A DNA stretch of 64,000 bases from Streptomyces sp. TRM68416. Lineage in GTDB: Bacteria; Actinomycetota; Actinomycetes; Streptomycetales; Streptomycetaceae. How positions within the stretch are numbered: the first letter of the stretch is position 1; every line of letters begins with the position of its first letter. Made by a program: the position numbers and the translations under genes. The notes under the pieces are model-generated. The model worked only from the letters and a program-made list of their open reading frames with translations, was not told the DNA's origin and ran no database searches. The DNA lies in the NCBI RefSeq assembly GCF_014596915.1, contig NZ_JACVWU010000005.1:1-64000 (forward strand), in the 5' to 3' direction. Shown in pieces: positions 31,846 through 41,083 of the stretch.

Positions 31846-32784
31846 CTATGTCAGTGCGGTCAGCCCCGGCCCGAAAACGATCAGCAGGGGCAGCAGCGGC
31901 ACCAGGGCCGCCGTCGCCGTGGCCAGTGCCCGGTGCCGGCGGTGCAGCCTCGGCCGGGGTTCCAGCAGCCGGTTCACGCGCTCGCCCAGCAGCCGGTGGC
32001 TGGACGCGCAGGACAGCACGCCCCGGTGCTGGTTGAGCTCGATCAGGGCCAGCGCGGTGGTCAGGTGGCCGCACCGGCGGGACGCCGTGTCATCGGCGGC
32101 CAGTTCGACCAGGCGGTGGGTCTGGTCGCAGAAGTGGGCGAAGAGCGGGATACGGGGGAAGCCGGTGGCAAGGGCAGTGGAGAGGTGCAGCAGCCAGTCG
32201 TGGCGGGCCCGTGCATGGCCGCGCTCGTGGGTGAGGACGGCGTCGAGCTGGTGGCCGGTCAGGCGGTGCAGGGCGCCCGTGGTGACGATCAGCTGGGCCG
32301 GGCTCCCGGGCATCCACCAGGCGTCGGGGTACTCGTCCTCCAGCACCAGCAGCGGGCCGCGCGCGGCCGGCAGACCGGCGGGCAGGTCGGGCGCGCGCTC
32401 GCGCAGATGGGCCCTGGCCCGGCCGCGGCTGCGGCGCGCCTCGACCAGCTCGCGGGCCAGCATCGCGGTCGTCCAGGCGGCACCGCAGGCCAGCAGCAGG
32501 GTGAGCCCGGCGGCCCAGGCCGGTGCCGCGGAGAGGTCGTACGCCGCGGTCACGGCCGGCGGCGCAGGGGCGAAGACGTGGTCGCGGACCGTGTGGAAGA
32601 CGGCGGCCGCGCCCAGGACGAGCGCGGCCAGACAGCACAGCAGGACCGTGGCTACCAGGCACTGCCACACCCACAGCGCCACCACGGGCTCCCGCTCGGG
32701 CCACGCGGCCCGCGTCAGGGAACGGGGGACCGGCAGCGCGGCCGTCAGGGCGACGACGCTCAGCAGGAGCAGGCAGACGGTCAT
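31846..32784 (-). CDS. M56-family membrane metallopeptidase (BlaR1-type peptidase domain)
   Basis: A 312-residue membrane protein with helices at the N-terminus, near residues 35-60 and 80-105, and at the C-terminus. The zinc motif is LTHERGHARARHDW (HExxH as HERGH), with a downstream ELAADDTASR supplying the third ligand. M56 peptidases in Streptomyces normally sit beside a BlaI/MecI-type repressor gene and cleave it; none is adjacent here. It converges with recQ. Confidence 0.85.
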   Translation of the reverse strand: MTVCLLLLSVVALTAALPVPRSLTRAAWPEREPVVALWVWQCLVATVLLCCLAALVLGAAAVFHTVRDHVFAPAPPAVTAAYDLSAAPAWAAGLTLLLACGAAWTTAMLARELVEARRSRGRARAHLRERAPDLPAGLPAARGPLLVLEDEYPDAWWMPGSPAQLIVTTGALHRLTGHQLDAVLTHERGHARARHDWLLHLSTALATGFPRIPLFAHFCDQTHRLVELAADDTASRRCGHLTTALALIELNQHRGVLSCASSHRLLGERVNRLLEPRPRLHRRHRALATATAALVPLLPLLIVFGPGLTALT

Positions 32785-33117
32785 GCCACAGGGCTCCGGA
32801 TCATGGTCGGAGAAGGGTCGGCTGCGGGGCGGGCTGTGCGCGGCCGGTGCGGGGCGCGTGCCGCGCGCAGTGCCCGCCGCCAAGTATGACGGTGGCGGGC
32901 GGAGCACGGCAGGGGCCGGCGAGCGGCGAAGACCGTCCGGAGCGTGATCGTCCCCTGCGCGTGCCGGTCTGCGTGAGGAGGGAGCGGTCACCCGCGTGCG
33001 TCGAAGGCGGGCGTCAACTCACCTGCGGGCAAAGGCGATTCGGTGCCGAAGCGGGTGTGCCACCCCGGCCTCCCCCGGCCTCCCGGGCCTTACCCGGCTT
33101 CACCTGGCCTCCCGGCT
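32785..33117. other. Intergenic region with CT-rich degenerate repeats
   Basis: No gene seen. From about 33059 to 33135, overlapping the 3' end of the fumarylacetoacetase gene, there are several degenerate copies of CCCGGCCTC and CCCGGCTTCACC in tandem. The rest should contain the promoter of the minus-strand M56 gene, but I cannot point to boxes. Confidence 0.4.
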
Positions 33118-34341
33118 TCACCCGGCCTCCCCGGCCACCACCCGCCCGGTGACCTCGCCCAGTCCGATCCGGATCCCGCCCGTGCCGGGTGCCCAGGCGG
33201 AGAGCGTCACCACGTCGCCGTCCTCCAGGAAGGTCCGCTTGCCGTCGGGGAGTTCGAGAGGGTCGCGGCCGTTCCAGGTCAGCTCCAGCAGGGAGCCGCG
33301 TTCGTGTTCGGCCGGGCCGCTGACCGTGCCGGAGCCGTAGAGGTCGCCGGTGCGCAGCGAGGCGCCGTTGACCGTCAGGTGGGCCAGCTGCTGGGCGGCC
33401 GTCCAGTACATGGTGGAGAAGGGAGGCTCGGAGATCACATGGCCGTTGATCGCCACGGAGATGCGCAGGTCGTAGCCGCCGGGGTCCTCGGCCGCGTCGT
33501 CCAGATAGGGCAGCAGCTGGTGCGTGCGCTGCGGTGGTGCCACCCGGGCCTCGTCGAGGGCGTCCAGCGGGGTGATCCACGCCGAGACGGACGTGGCGAA
33601 GGACTTGCCGAGGAACGGGCCGAGGGGGACGTACTCCCAGGCCTGGATGTCGCGGGCGGACCAGTCGTTGAGGAGGCAGAGGCCGAAGACGTGCTCCCGG
33701 AAGGAACCGAGCCCCACCGGCCGGCCCCTCTCCGAGGGCACCCCGACCACGAATCCGACCTCCGCCTCGATGTCGAGGCGGGTGGAGGGGCCGAAGACGG
33801 GGGCCGCGTCGGCAGGGGCCTTGCGCTGGCCCGACGGCCGTACGACGTCCGTGCCCGAGACGACCACCGTGCCCGAGCGGCCGTGGTAGCCGATCGGCAG
33901 GTGCTTCCAGTTCGGAGTGAGGGAGTCCGCGGCGTCCGGGCGGAAGATCCGGCCGACGTTCCGGGCGTGGTTCTCGGAGGCGTAGAAGTCGACGTAGTCC
34001 GCAACCTCGAAGGGGAGGTGCAGGGTCACCGAGGACAGCGGGTGGAACAGGTGCGCGACGGCTTCCTGGTGGGAGGGCACCGTCACCCACGCCGTCAGCG
34101 CGCGGCGCACGTCGGACCAGGCGGTGCGGCCCGCGGCCAGCAGCGGGTTGAGATTCGGCCGGGCGAGCAGGGAGACGTACGGGGAGGAGAGCTGCCGCGC
34201 CGCGGCGCCCGCGTCGAGGACGTGGTCGCCGAGCCGTACGCCGACCCGGGGCGCGGAGTCCGAGCCGGGGACGGAGAAGACGCCGTACGGAAGGTTGTGC
34301 GGGCCGAAGGGGTCGCCCTCGGGGACATCAAAGGGGGGCAT
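33118..34341 (-). CDS. Fumarylacetoacetase
   Basis: A 407-residue enzyme of the FAH family, hydrolysing fumarylacetoacetate to fumarate and acetoacetate at the end of tyrosine catabolism. It has the two-domain layout: N-terminal PFGPHNLPYGVF domain, then the catalytic domain with DFYASENHARNVGRIFRP, the metal-binding region around LDIEAEVGFVVG, LLNDWSARDIQAWEYVPLG and TGDLYGSGTVSGP. ATG 34341 starts at the family N-terminus MPPFDVPEGDPFG, although the frame is open far upstream. No other tyrosine-catabolic gene is adjacent. Confidence 0.93.
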   Translation of the reverse strand: MPPFDVPEGDPFGPHNLPYGVFSVPGSDSAPRVGVRLGDHVLDAGAAARQLSSPYVSLLARPNLNPLLAAGRTAWSDVRRALTAWVTVPSHQEAVAHLFHPLSSVTLHLPFEVADYVDFYASENHARNVGRIFRPDAADSLTPNWKHLPIGYHGRSGTVVVSGTDVVRPSGQRKAPADAAPVFGPSTRLDIEAEVGFVVGVPSERGRPVGLGSFREHVFGLCLLNDWSARDIQAWEYVPLGPFLGKSFATSVSAWITPLDALDEARVAPPQRTHQLLPYLDDAAEDPGGYDLRISVAINGHVISEPPFSTMYWTAAQQLAHLTVNGASLRTGDLYGSGTVSGPAEHERGSLLELTWNGRDPLELPDGKRTFLEDGDVVTLSAWAPGTGGIRIGLGEVTGRVVAGEAG

Positions 34342-34630
34342 GGGTGCTGCCTCACTCTCGTGCGTGCCACGGATCCGTGTCGTCGCCGCCCACGTTACGG
34401 GTGGGGTGCCGGTCCCGGGCAGTGCCGAAGGAGTGGGCCTGGATCGGTCGGCGCCGTCCGCCGCCGTCCACGGCGTCCCCGATCGGTCTGTTCGGTGAGG
34501 GGATTTCATCGGTCGAGTGAAAAGGTGGTGGGGGCAGGGGAGTTGAAAGGGGCGCACGGGGCGGAGGAGGGCGCCGTCGTCGTCCGGTTCGCGCTGAGCC
34601 GCAGGGGCATCCTGTCCGTATTCTCTGATC

Positions 34631-35449
34631 ATGGCCGCACCCCTCGCATATTCGCTCATCGCCACCGATCTGGACGGAACGCTGCTCCGAGGCGACGACA
34701 CGCTCTCCGACCGGTCGCTCGCAGCGCTTGCGCGGGTGGCGGACGCCGGTGCCCGGCACTTGGTGGTGACGGGCCGGCCGGCGCCCCGGGTGCGGCCCTT
34801 GCTGGACGACCTCGGCAGCACGGGGCTCGCGGTGTGCGGGCAGGGCGCGCAGGTGTACGACGCCGGCGCGGACCGGCTGCTGTGGTCCGTCACCCTGGAC
34901 CGGGAGCTGGCCGAGACGGCGCTCGGCAAGATCGAGGCCGAGGTGGGGCAGGTGTACGCGGCGGTCGACCAGGACGGAGTCGACGGGCTCACGCTCATCG
35001 AGCCCGGCTACCTGATGCCGCACCCCACGCTGCCCGCGGTACGGGTCGGCCGCCGTGACGACCTGTGGTGCGAGCCGATCAGCAAGGTGCTGCTGCGCCA
35101 TCCCGACCTGTCCGACGACGAGTTGGCGGCGACGGCGCGCTCGGTGGTCGGTTCCCTCGCGACCGTCACCATGTCCGGCCCCGGGACCGTCGAACTTCAG
35201 CCATGCGGCATCACCAAGGCCACGGGGCTGGCGCTGGCCGCCGAACATCTGGGTCTCGGACCGGACCGGACGATCGCCTTCGGTGACATGCCCAACGACA
35301 TCCCGATGTTCGACTGGGCGGCCCACGGCGTCGCCATGGCCAACGCCCACCCCGAACTCAAGTCGGTCGCCGACGAGGTCACGCTGTCGAACGAGGACGA
35401 CGGCATCGCCGTCGTCCTCGAAAGACTCCTCGGACCCGCCCAGCGTTAA
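34631..35449 (+). CDS. HAD-superfamily Cof-type phosphatase
   Basis: A 272-residue HAD IIB hydrolase. Motif I is IATDLDGTLL (nucleophile Asp near residue 13), motif II VVTGRP, and the C-terminal motif IV is IAFGDMPNDIPMFDWA. The Cof-type C2 cap lies between. Substrates of this group are sugar phosphates or flavin-type phosphates; it cannot be narrowed further. Single gene, converging with the transglycosylase gene. Confidence 0.9.
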   Translation: MAAPLAYSLIATDLDGTLLRGDDTLSDRSLAALARVADAGARHLVVTGRPAPRVRPLLDDLGSTGLAVCGQGAQVYDAGADRLLWSVTLDRELAETALGKIEAEVGQVYAAVDQDGVDGLTLIEPGYLMPHPTLPAVRVGRRDDLWCEPISKVLLRHPDLSDDELAATARSVVGSLATVTMSGPGTVELQPCGITKATGLALAAEHLGLGPDRTIAFGDMPNDIPMFDWAAHGVAMANAHPELKSVADEVTLSNEDDGIAVVLERLLGPAQR

Positions 35450-35470
35450 CAACGCTCGTGATCAATACAC

Positions 35471-35953
35471 CTAGTACGCGCCCCACACGTTGTCGATCGA
35501 GCCGTACCGCTGGGCCGCGTAGTTGCAGGCGGCGGTGATGTTCGCGACCGGGTCGTAGGGATCGTAGGAGGTGCCGGAGACGTGGTACGCCCGGAAGGTC
35601 GGGTCGATGACCTGGAGGAGGCCCTTGGACGGGGTGCCGGCGGCGGCGTTGGAGTCCCAGTCGTTGATCGCGTACGGGTTGCCGGAGGACTCCCGCAGGA
35701 TGTTGCGGTAGATGCCTTCGTACGAGCCGGGGATCCCGTTCTGGGCCATGACCTGGAGGGACGCCCTGATCCAGCCGTCGAGGTTGTCGGCGTACCCGAG
35801 CGAGGCGGCGGTGGTGACGGTCGGGGTGGCCGCGGCGGCGCCGGTCGTGCCGATGAGGGGCAGCGCCAGTACGGCGGCTCCGGTGCCGAGGACGGCGAGC
35901 TTGCGGGCGAGGCGGTGGCGGTGAGGGCGGCGGTGCTGAGCGGCAGCGGGCAT
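35471..35953 (-). CDS. Secreted lytic transglycosylase (SLT domain)
   Basis: A 160-residue exported protein: Arg/His-rich N-terminus, hydrophobic segment LAVLGTGAAVLALPLIGTTG, cleavage near AAAA. The mature part is a small SLT fold with the catalytic Glu in IYRNILRESSGNPYAIN, then GTPSKGLLQVIDPTFRAY and NITAACNYAAQRYGSI. It would cleave glycan strands of peptidoglycan. ATG 35953 is preceded by GGAGAGG. A ydaO-type riboswitch sits directly upstream. Confidence 0.93.
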   Translation of the reverse strand: MPAAAQHRRPHRHRLARKLAVLGTGAAVLALPLIGTTGAAAATPTVTTAASLGYADNLDGWIRASLQVMAQNGIPGSYEGIYRNILRESSGNPYAINDWDSNAAAGTPSKGLLQVIDPTFRAYHVSGTSYDPYDPVANITAACNYAAQRYGSIDNVWGAY

Positions 35954-35964
35954 GGCGAGGTTCC

Positions 35965-36152
35965 TCTCCGTCGCCTGCGAGGTGAGCTGTCGGGTTCGGG
36001 CGGGAGCTGCCCGGCCGCGCACCTGAAGGACGCGACTTCACCCCGAGCCGTACCGGTGTGTCCGAAGACGCCCGGCCCGGCGACTTACCTGGGTCCCCCG
36101 CTCCTGCCGTACGAAGGTCTCGGTGGAGCCGGGCGGCGGCAGGATTCGGCGT
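35965..36152 (-). ncRNA. ydaO-yuaA class cyclic-di-AMP riboswitch
   Basis: Read on the minus strand, the leader of the transglycosylase gene holds the class hallmarks in order: a CCTGCCG/CGGCAGG hairpin, AGCGGGGGACCCAGG, then GGCTCGGGGTGAA, then CGAACCCGACAGCTCACC near 35970-35987, followed by GCAGGCGAC. These are the conserved blocks of the c-di-AMP aptamer. In Streptomyces such riboswitches precede cell-wall hydrolase genes such as rpf, which fits. Ends are approximate. Confidence 0.9.
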
Positions 36153-36629
36153 CCGCCCGACAGGCCGGGAACGTATGCGAGAGCACATGTCCGGAACAAG
36201 TGCCGGATTCACATATCGAGCGGTTTGATCTTCGGGTGGCGGGTGTGTGGCGGGTGCATCTTTGCGGTCGCCAAGTCTCAACTCGCCGTTCGCAAAGGGG
36301 CGTACGGGGAAGCCGGTGGGGTGCCTGTGCGTTTCCCGAGTGAGCCAAGTCACGCGCGGGGGCAAGAGGTGTGTCCGGTCGGCGTCGGGGTGGCGTCGTC
36401 CGACGGTCGTGGGTCGGGGGATAGCCCGATATCTACGGGTAAACCGAAAGAAATCCGTTCTTATCGGGTGATCAAAAACATAACCGTCGTGATCCATTAC
36501 CGCCCGTGGTGGACGGGTGGGCGGCAGCGGTGATCGAAAGGTGACCGGATACGCTGACTTGAGTGATGGCAGCGACCTATCGACAAACCGTGTAATCGCC
36601 AGTAGACACCAGCAGACAGGAGACCCCTC
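36153..36629. other. Intergenic promoter region, AT-richer than the surroundings
   Basis: No gene is supported. The segment 36430-36600 is clearly less GC-rich than its neighbours. It should hold the minus-strand promoter for the riboswitch transcript and the plus-strand promoter of the polyprenyl synthase gene; TTGAGT near 36560 is a possible -35 box. Confidence 0.4.
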
Positions 36630-37640
36630 GTGACCGTCGTCGGGCCGTTCGGGCTGAGCGTGCGGGACCAGGCTCTGGAAGCCGATGTCCAGGCCGGATT
36701 GGCGGCTGTCGAGGAAGGGTTGCTCGAAGCCACCAAGAGCGAGGTCCCCTTCATCACCGAGGCCGCCCAGCATCTCGTGCGGGCGGGCGGGAAGCGGTTC
36801 CGTCCGCTGCTCGTGATGCTCGCCGCGCAGTTCGGGGACCGGCACGCACCGGGGGTCGTCCCCTCGGCGGTGGTGGTGGAGCTGACCCACCTGGCCACGC
36901 TGTACCACGACGACGTCATGGACGAGGCCGAGGTCCGGCGCGGTGTGGACAGCGCCAACACCCGCTGGGGCAACTCGGTCGCGGTCCTCACCGGCGACTT
37001 CCTGTTCGCGCGCGCCTCGCACATCCTCGCCGACCTCGGTCCCGAGGCGGTCCGGGTCCAGGCGGAGGCGTTCGAGCGCCTCGTCACCGGGCAGATCCTG
37101 GAGACGGCCGGTCCGCAGGACGGCCGGGACCCCGTCGAGCACTACCTCGACGTGCTGGCCGGCAAGACGGGCTCGCTGGTGGCGGTGTCGTGCCGGTTCG
37201 GCGCGATGATGTCGGGGGCCGACGAGACGGTCGTGGACGTGCTCACGCAGTACGGCGAGCGGCTCGGCGTCGCGTTCCAGCTCGCGGACGACGTACTGGA
37301 CATCGCGTCCGACTCGCACGAGTCCGGGAAGACGCCCGGCACGGACCTGCGCGAGGGCATCCCCACGCTGCCGGTGCTGCGGCTGCGGGAGCGGGCCGAG
37401 CGGCTGGGGCTGGCCGAGGACCTCGCGCTGTGCGAGCTGCTGGACTCCGACCTGACCGACGACGTGCGGCACGCGGAGGCGCTGGCCGCGCTGCGGGCGC
37501 ACCCGGCGCTGGAGCAGGCACGCAGGGACACCGTGCGGTACGCGGAGGACGCGCGGGCGGCGCTCGCGCCGTTGCCGGAGTGCGATGCGAAGGCGGCGCT
37601 GATGGAGCTGTGCGACGCGGTGGTGCATCGGGCGGGGTAG
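36630..37640 (+). CDS. trans-Polyprenyl diphosphate synthase
   Basis: A 336-residue all-trans isoprenyl synthase. The two Asp-rich motifs are HDDVMDEAEVRRG (about residue 93) and ADDVLDIA (about 220); the GGKRFRP substrate motif is at residues 52-58. The class makes long-chain prenyl diphosphates; beside menaquinone genes it probably supplies the menaquinone side chain, though chain length cannot be read off. GTG start with CAGGAGAC upstream. A 10-bp tandem repeat follows the stop. Confidence 0.93.
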   Translation: MTVVGPFGLSVRDQALEADVQAGLAAVEEGLLEATKSEVPFITEAAQHLVRAGGKRFRPLLVMLAAQFGDRHAPGVVPSAVVVELTHLATLYHDDVMDEAEVRRGVDSANTRWGNSVAVLTGDFLFARASHILADLGPEAVRVQAEAFERLVTGQILETAGPQDGRDPVEHYLDVLAGKTGSLVAVSCRFGAMMSGADETVVDVLTQYGERLGVAFQLADDVLDIASDSHESGKTPGTDLREGIPTLPVLRLRERAERLGLAEDLALCELLDSDLTDDVRHAEALAALRAHPALEQARRDTVRYAEDARAALAPLPECDAKAALMELCDAVVHRAG

Positions 37641-37645
37641 GGATT

Positions 37646-37680
37646 GCCCCTGCTTGCCCCTGCTTGCCCCTGCTTGCCCC
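37646..37680. repeat. 10-bp tandem repeat after the polyprenyl synthase gene
   Basis: Three full copies and a partial fourth of TGCCCCTGCT, beginning six bases after the stop codon. Confidence 0.9.
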
Positions 37681-37941
37681 CGGCTTAGGGGCTGCGGCTT
37701 GCCCGCGCCCCTTGATACGCCCACCCCCCGCAACCCCTACGGGTCGGGGGAGATGCCGTCCTCTCACGTCATACCCCAGGTGTACGCGGAGTTGAGCCCG
37801 CGGTCTGACGCTTCCTCCCGGCCGATTTGGTCAGATGGAAACCACGGAAAACACCACTCCTCACCGATTCGGGTGAGAATGGCGGCTACGGGTGGACGCA
37901 CGGGAGTTGAAGGCCGCCGCCGACACGGAGGTAGGGCACAC

Positions 37942-39168
37942 ATGGCACCGTACGAATCCGACGACAGCACGGCCGGCGAGGTCGACGACCTGCGCTCCGG
38001 GCGGCGCAAGGCCGCTCGGTACGTCGTTCCGGTCGCGGTGGTGGGGGTGGCGGCGGCGACCATCGGGCTCGTCCCCGCGCTCGCCGACTCCGGCGACCCC
38101 GACCTGCCGAAGATCAGCGCGCAGCAGCTCATCGAGAAGATCGCCGAGTCCGACGTACAGCAACTGTCCGGCACGGTGAAGATCAGCACCGATCTGGGCC
38201 TGCCCGACCTCGGCGGACTCGGGGGTTCACTGGCCTCGGGGGCCATGGAGTCCGGTGACGGATCGTCCGCCGACCCGACCGCCAAGCTCGCCGAACTGGC
38301 GTCCGGCACGCACACCCTGCGCGTCGCCGTGGACGGCCCGGACCGGCAGAAGCTCTCGTTGATGGAGAACGCCGCCGAGTACAGCCTCATCCACAACGGC
38401 AAGGACGTCTGGGGCTACGACAGCAAGTCGAACGAGGTCTTCCACGGCACCGCCACCGAGGGCGAGCGGCAGGAGGAGAAGGTCCCCGCCACGCCGAAGG
38501 ACCTCACCGAGGAGGCCCTGAAGTCGGTCGACGACACCACGTCCGTCACCGTCGACGGCACCGCGCAGGTCGCCGGCCGGGACGCCTACCGTCTGCTCAT
38601 CAAGCCCAAGCAGGACGACACCACCGTCGGCGCCGTCACCGTCGCCGTGGACGCGAAGACCGGGCTGCCGCTGAAGTTCACGCTGACGCCGTCGAGCGGC
38701 GGCGCCGCGGTGGTAGACGCGGGCTTCACGCAGGTCAGCTTCGCCAAGCCGGCCGCGTCGACCTTCGACTTCACCCCGCCGAAGGGGGCGAAGGTCACCG
38801 AAGAGGGCGCACTGGACCACGAAGAGGGCGCGCCGGACCACCCCACGAAGCCGGAATCGGCCCCGGCACCGGAATCGGCCCCGGCACCGGACAAGCACAC
38901 CCCCGAGGCCGAACCGAAGATCATCGGTGAGGGCTGGAACTCCATCGCCGTCCTCGACACCGGCGGCGAGGGCCTGCCCTCCGGAGCCGAGGTCGGCGGC
39001 GACTTCGGCGGCTTCCTGGACTCCCTCGGGGACAAGGTCGAGGGCAAGTTCGGCGAGGGCACGGTCTTCAAGACCCGCCTGGTCAACGCCCTGATGACCG
39101 AGGACGGCAAGGTCTATGTCGGCGCGGTCACCAAGGACGCGCTGGTCAAGGCCGCCAACGCGGGGTAG
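37942..39168 (+). CDS. Exported LolA/LppX-like protein
   Basis: A 408-residue protein with one N-terminal hydrophobic segment (YVVPVAVVGVAAATIGLVPA, about 28-47) that may be a signal or anchor. The middle region (about 60-290) resembles the LolA/DUF2092 beta-cup fold that carries lipids or lipoproteins. A Pro/Glu/Ala repeat (PESAPA twice, about 312-325) links to a C-terminal domain that looks conserved (EGWNSIAVLD...VYVGAVTKDALV). ATG 37942 has GGAGGTAGGG upstream. It is 10 bp ahead of an ABC transporter and probably its partner. Confidence 0.85.
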   Translation: MAPYESDDSTAGEVDDLRSGRRKAARYVVPVAVVGVAAATIGLVPALADSGDPDLPKISAQQLIEKIAESDVQQLSGTVKISTDLGLPDLGGLGGSLASGAMESGDGSSADPTAKLAELASGTHTLRVAVDGPDRQKLSLMENAAEYSLIHNGKDVWGYDSKSNEVFHGTATEGERQEEKVPATPKDLTEEALKSVDDTTSVTVDGTAQVAGRDAYRLLIKPKQDDTTVGAVTVAVDAKTGLPLKFTLTPSSGGAAVVDAGFTQVSFAKPAASTFDFTPPKGAKVTEEGALDHEEGAPDHPTKPESAPAPESAPAPDKHTPEAEPKIIGEGWNSIAVLDTGGEGLPSGAEVGGDFGGFLDSLGDKVEGKFGEGTVFKTRLVNALMTEDGKVYVGAVTKDALVKAANAG

Positions 39169-39178
39169 TAAGGCACCC

Positions 39179-40150
39179 ATGACCGAGACGTCCGCCGCGG
39201 AGCCGCAACCGGAGCAGGGTGACGGTGTCATCGTCACCCGTGCGCTCACCAAGCGCTACCGCGGCGGGCAACTCGCCGTGGACGGCCTGGACCTGACCGT
39301 CCCGACGGGCAGCGTCTTCGGCTTCCTCGGCCCCAACGGCTCCGGCAAGACCACCACCATCCGCATGCTGATGGGCCTCATCGAGCCCACTTCCGGCACG
39401 GCACGGGTGCTCGGCCGGCTCATGCCCCGTGCCACCCGCACCGTCCTGCCGCACGTCGGCGCCCTCATCGAGGGCCCCGCGCTCTACGGCCACCTCTCCG
39501 GCCGCGACAACCTGCTGCGCTACGACGCCGCCGACCCGACCGCCGACCCGCGCACCCGGCACGCGCGCGTCGCCGCGGCGCTGGACCGGGTGGGCCTGAC
39601 CGCGGCCGCGGCCAAGAAGTCCCGGGCGTACTCGCTCGGCATGAAGCAGCGACTGGGGCTCGCGGCGGCGCTCCTGCAGCCGCGCCGGCTCCTCGTCCTC
39701 GACGAGCCGACCAACGGCCTCGACCCGCAGGGCATGCGCGAGATCCGCTCCCTGATACGGGAGTTGGCCTCCGACGGCACGACCGTCTTCCTCTCCTCGC
39801 ACCTCCTCGACGAGATCGAGCAGGTCTGCACGCACGCGGCCGTGATGGCCCAGGGGCGGCTCATCACCCAGGGCGCGGTGACGGAGCTGGCCGCGGGCGC
39901 GCGGGGCCGGCTCGTGGTGAGCACGCCCGACACCGCCGAAGCCGCCCGGGTGCTGAAGGAACAGGGCGCCGGTGACGTCGTCGTCGCCGAGGACCGGGTG
40001 ACCGCCGAGCCGCCCGAGCGCGATCTGGCCGAGGTGAACGCCGCGCTCGTCGCGGCGGGCGTCCGCGTCCGTGGCTTCGGCGTCGAACGGGCTTCGCTGG
40101 AGGACGCGTTCGTGGCACTGACCGGAGAGGGCTTCGATGTCGCAGGCTGA
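39179..40150 (+). CDS. ABC transporter ATP-binding protein
   Basis: A 323-residue DrrA/CcmA-type ATPase. Walker A GPNGSGKTT, signature YSLGMKQRLGLAAALL, Walker B RLLVLDEPTNGLDP and the switch His in LSSHLLDEIEQ are intact. It overlaps the permease gene by 14 bases. With the LolA-like protein and the permease it forms a three-gene export system of unknown substrate. Confidence 0.93.
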   Translation: MTETSAAEPQPEQGDGVIVTRALTKRYRGGQLAVDGLDLTVPTGSVFGFLGPNGSGKTTTIRMLMGLIEPTSGTARVLGRLMPRATRTVLPHVGALIEGPALYGHLSGRDNLLRYDAADPTADPRTRHARVAAALDRVGLTAAAAKKSRAYSLGMKQRLGLAAALLQPRRLLVLDEPTNGLDPQGMREIRSLIRELASDGTTVFLSSHLLDEIEQVCTHAAVMAQGRLITQGAVTELAAGARGRLVVSTPDTAEAARVLKEQGAGDVVVAEDRVTAEPPERDLAEVNAALVAAGVRVRGFGVERASLEDAFVALTGEGFDVAG

Positions 40151-41003
40151 GGCAACCCGCGCGGCCGGCCCTTTGTGGACCTTCGGGCTGCTGCGCAGCG
40201 AACTGCGTACCACCTTCCGCCGCTGGCGCACCCTCGCGCTCCTCGCCGTGCTGGCAGCGGTGCCGGTCCTCGTCGGTATCGCCGTGAAGATCGAGACGGG
40301 CGACGGCGGTTCGGCCCACGGGGGCGGCGAAGGCCCGGCCTTCATCTCGCAGATCACCAACAACGGCCTGTTCCTGGTGTTCACCGGGCTGGCCGCGACG
40401 CTGCCGTTCTTCCTGCCGATGGCGATCGGCGTCGTAGCGGGTGACGCCATCGCCGGCGAGGCCAACGCGGGCACCCTGCGCTACCTGCTGGTCGCCCCCG
40501 CCGGCCGCACCCGGCTGCTGCTCACCAAGTACGCGACCACGATGGCGTTCTGCCTGCTGGCCACGCTCGTGGTCGCGGCCTCGGCGCTGGCGGTCGGCGC
40601 GCTGCTCTTCCCGCTGGGCGATCTGACGACGATCTCCGGCACCCGGATCAGCTTCGCCGAGGGACTCGGCCGCGCCCTGCTGATCGCCCTGGTCGTGGCC
40701 GCGTCACTGACCGGTGTCGCGGCGCTCGGCCTGTTCATCTCCACGCTGACCAACAGCGGCATCGCGGCGATGGCGACGACGGTCGGCCTGCTGATCACGG
40801 TCCAGATCCTCGACCAGATCCCCCAGCTCGCCGCGCTCCACCCGTACCTCTTCTCCCACTACTGGCTGTCCTTCGCCGACCTGATGCGCGACCCGGTCTA
40901 CTGGGACGAGCTGGTGAAGAACCTGGGCCTGCAGGCGCTGTACGCCGGGGTGTTCGGCACGGCGGCCTGGGCGCGGTTCACGACGAAGGACATCACCGCG
41001 TAG
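40137..41003 (+). CDS. ABC transporter permease (ABC-2 type)
   Basis: A 288-residue membrane protein with about six hydrophobic segments, starting with LALLAVLAAVPVLVGIAV. ABC-2 permeases pair with the type of ATPase encoded just upstream. Its last codons (DITA, stop) lie in the first copy of a 32-bp direct repeat, so its 3' end has been duplicated downstream. Confidence 0.9.
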   Translation: MSQAEATRAAGPLWTFGLLRSELRTTFRRWRTLALLAVLAAVPVLVGIAVKIETGDGGSAHGGGEGPAFISQITNNGLFLVFTGLAATLPFFLPMAIGVVAGDAIAGEANAGTLRYLLVAPAGRTRLLLTKYATTMAFCLLATLVVAASALAVGALLFPLGDLTTISGTRISFAEGLGRALLIALVVAASLTGVAALGLFISTLTNSGIAAMATTVGLLITVQILDQIPQLAALHPYLFSHYWLSFADLMRDPVYWDELVKNLGLQALYAGVFGTAAWARFTTKDITA

Positions 41004-41083
41004 GTCAGTCCTCCTCGAAGGACGTCACCGCGTAGGTCAGTCCTCCTCGAAGGACGTCACCGCGTAGGTCAGTCCTCCTCGAA
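40988..41083. repeat. 32-bp direct repeat, three tandem copies, spanning two convergent gene ends
   Basis: Copies start at 40988, 41020 and 41052 and differ at one position (GGACAT versus GGACGT). Each copy encodes a D-(I/V)-T-A-stop on the plus strand and F-E-E-D-stop on the minus strand. The permease stops in copy 1 and the FMN reductase in copy 3, so the convergent genes probably overlapped at their ends before triplication. Confidence 0.97.
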
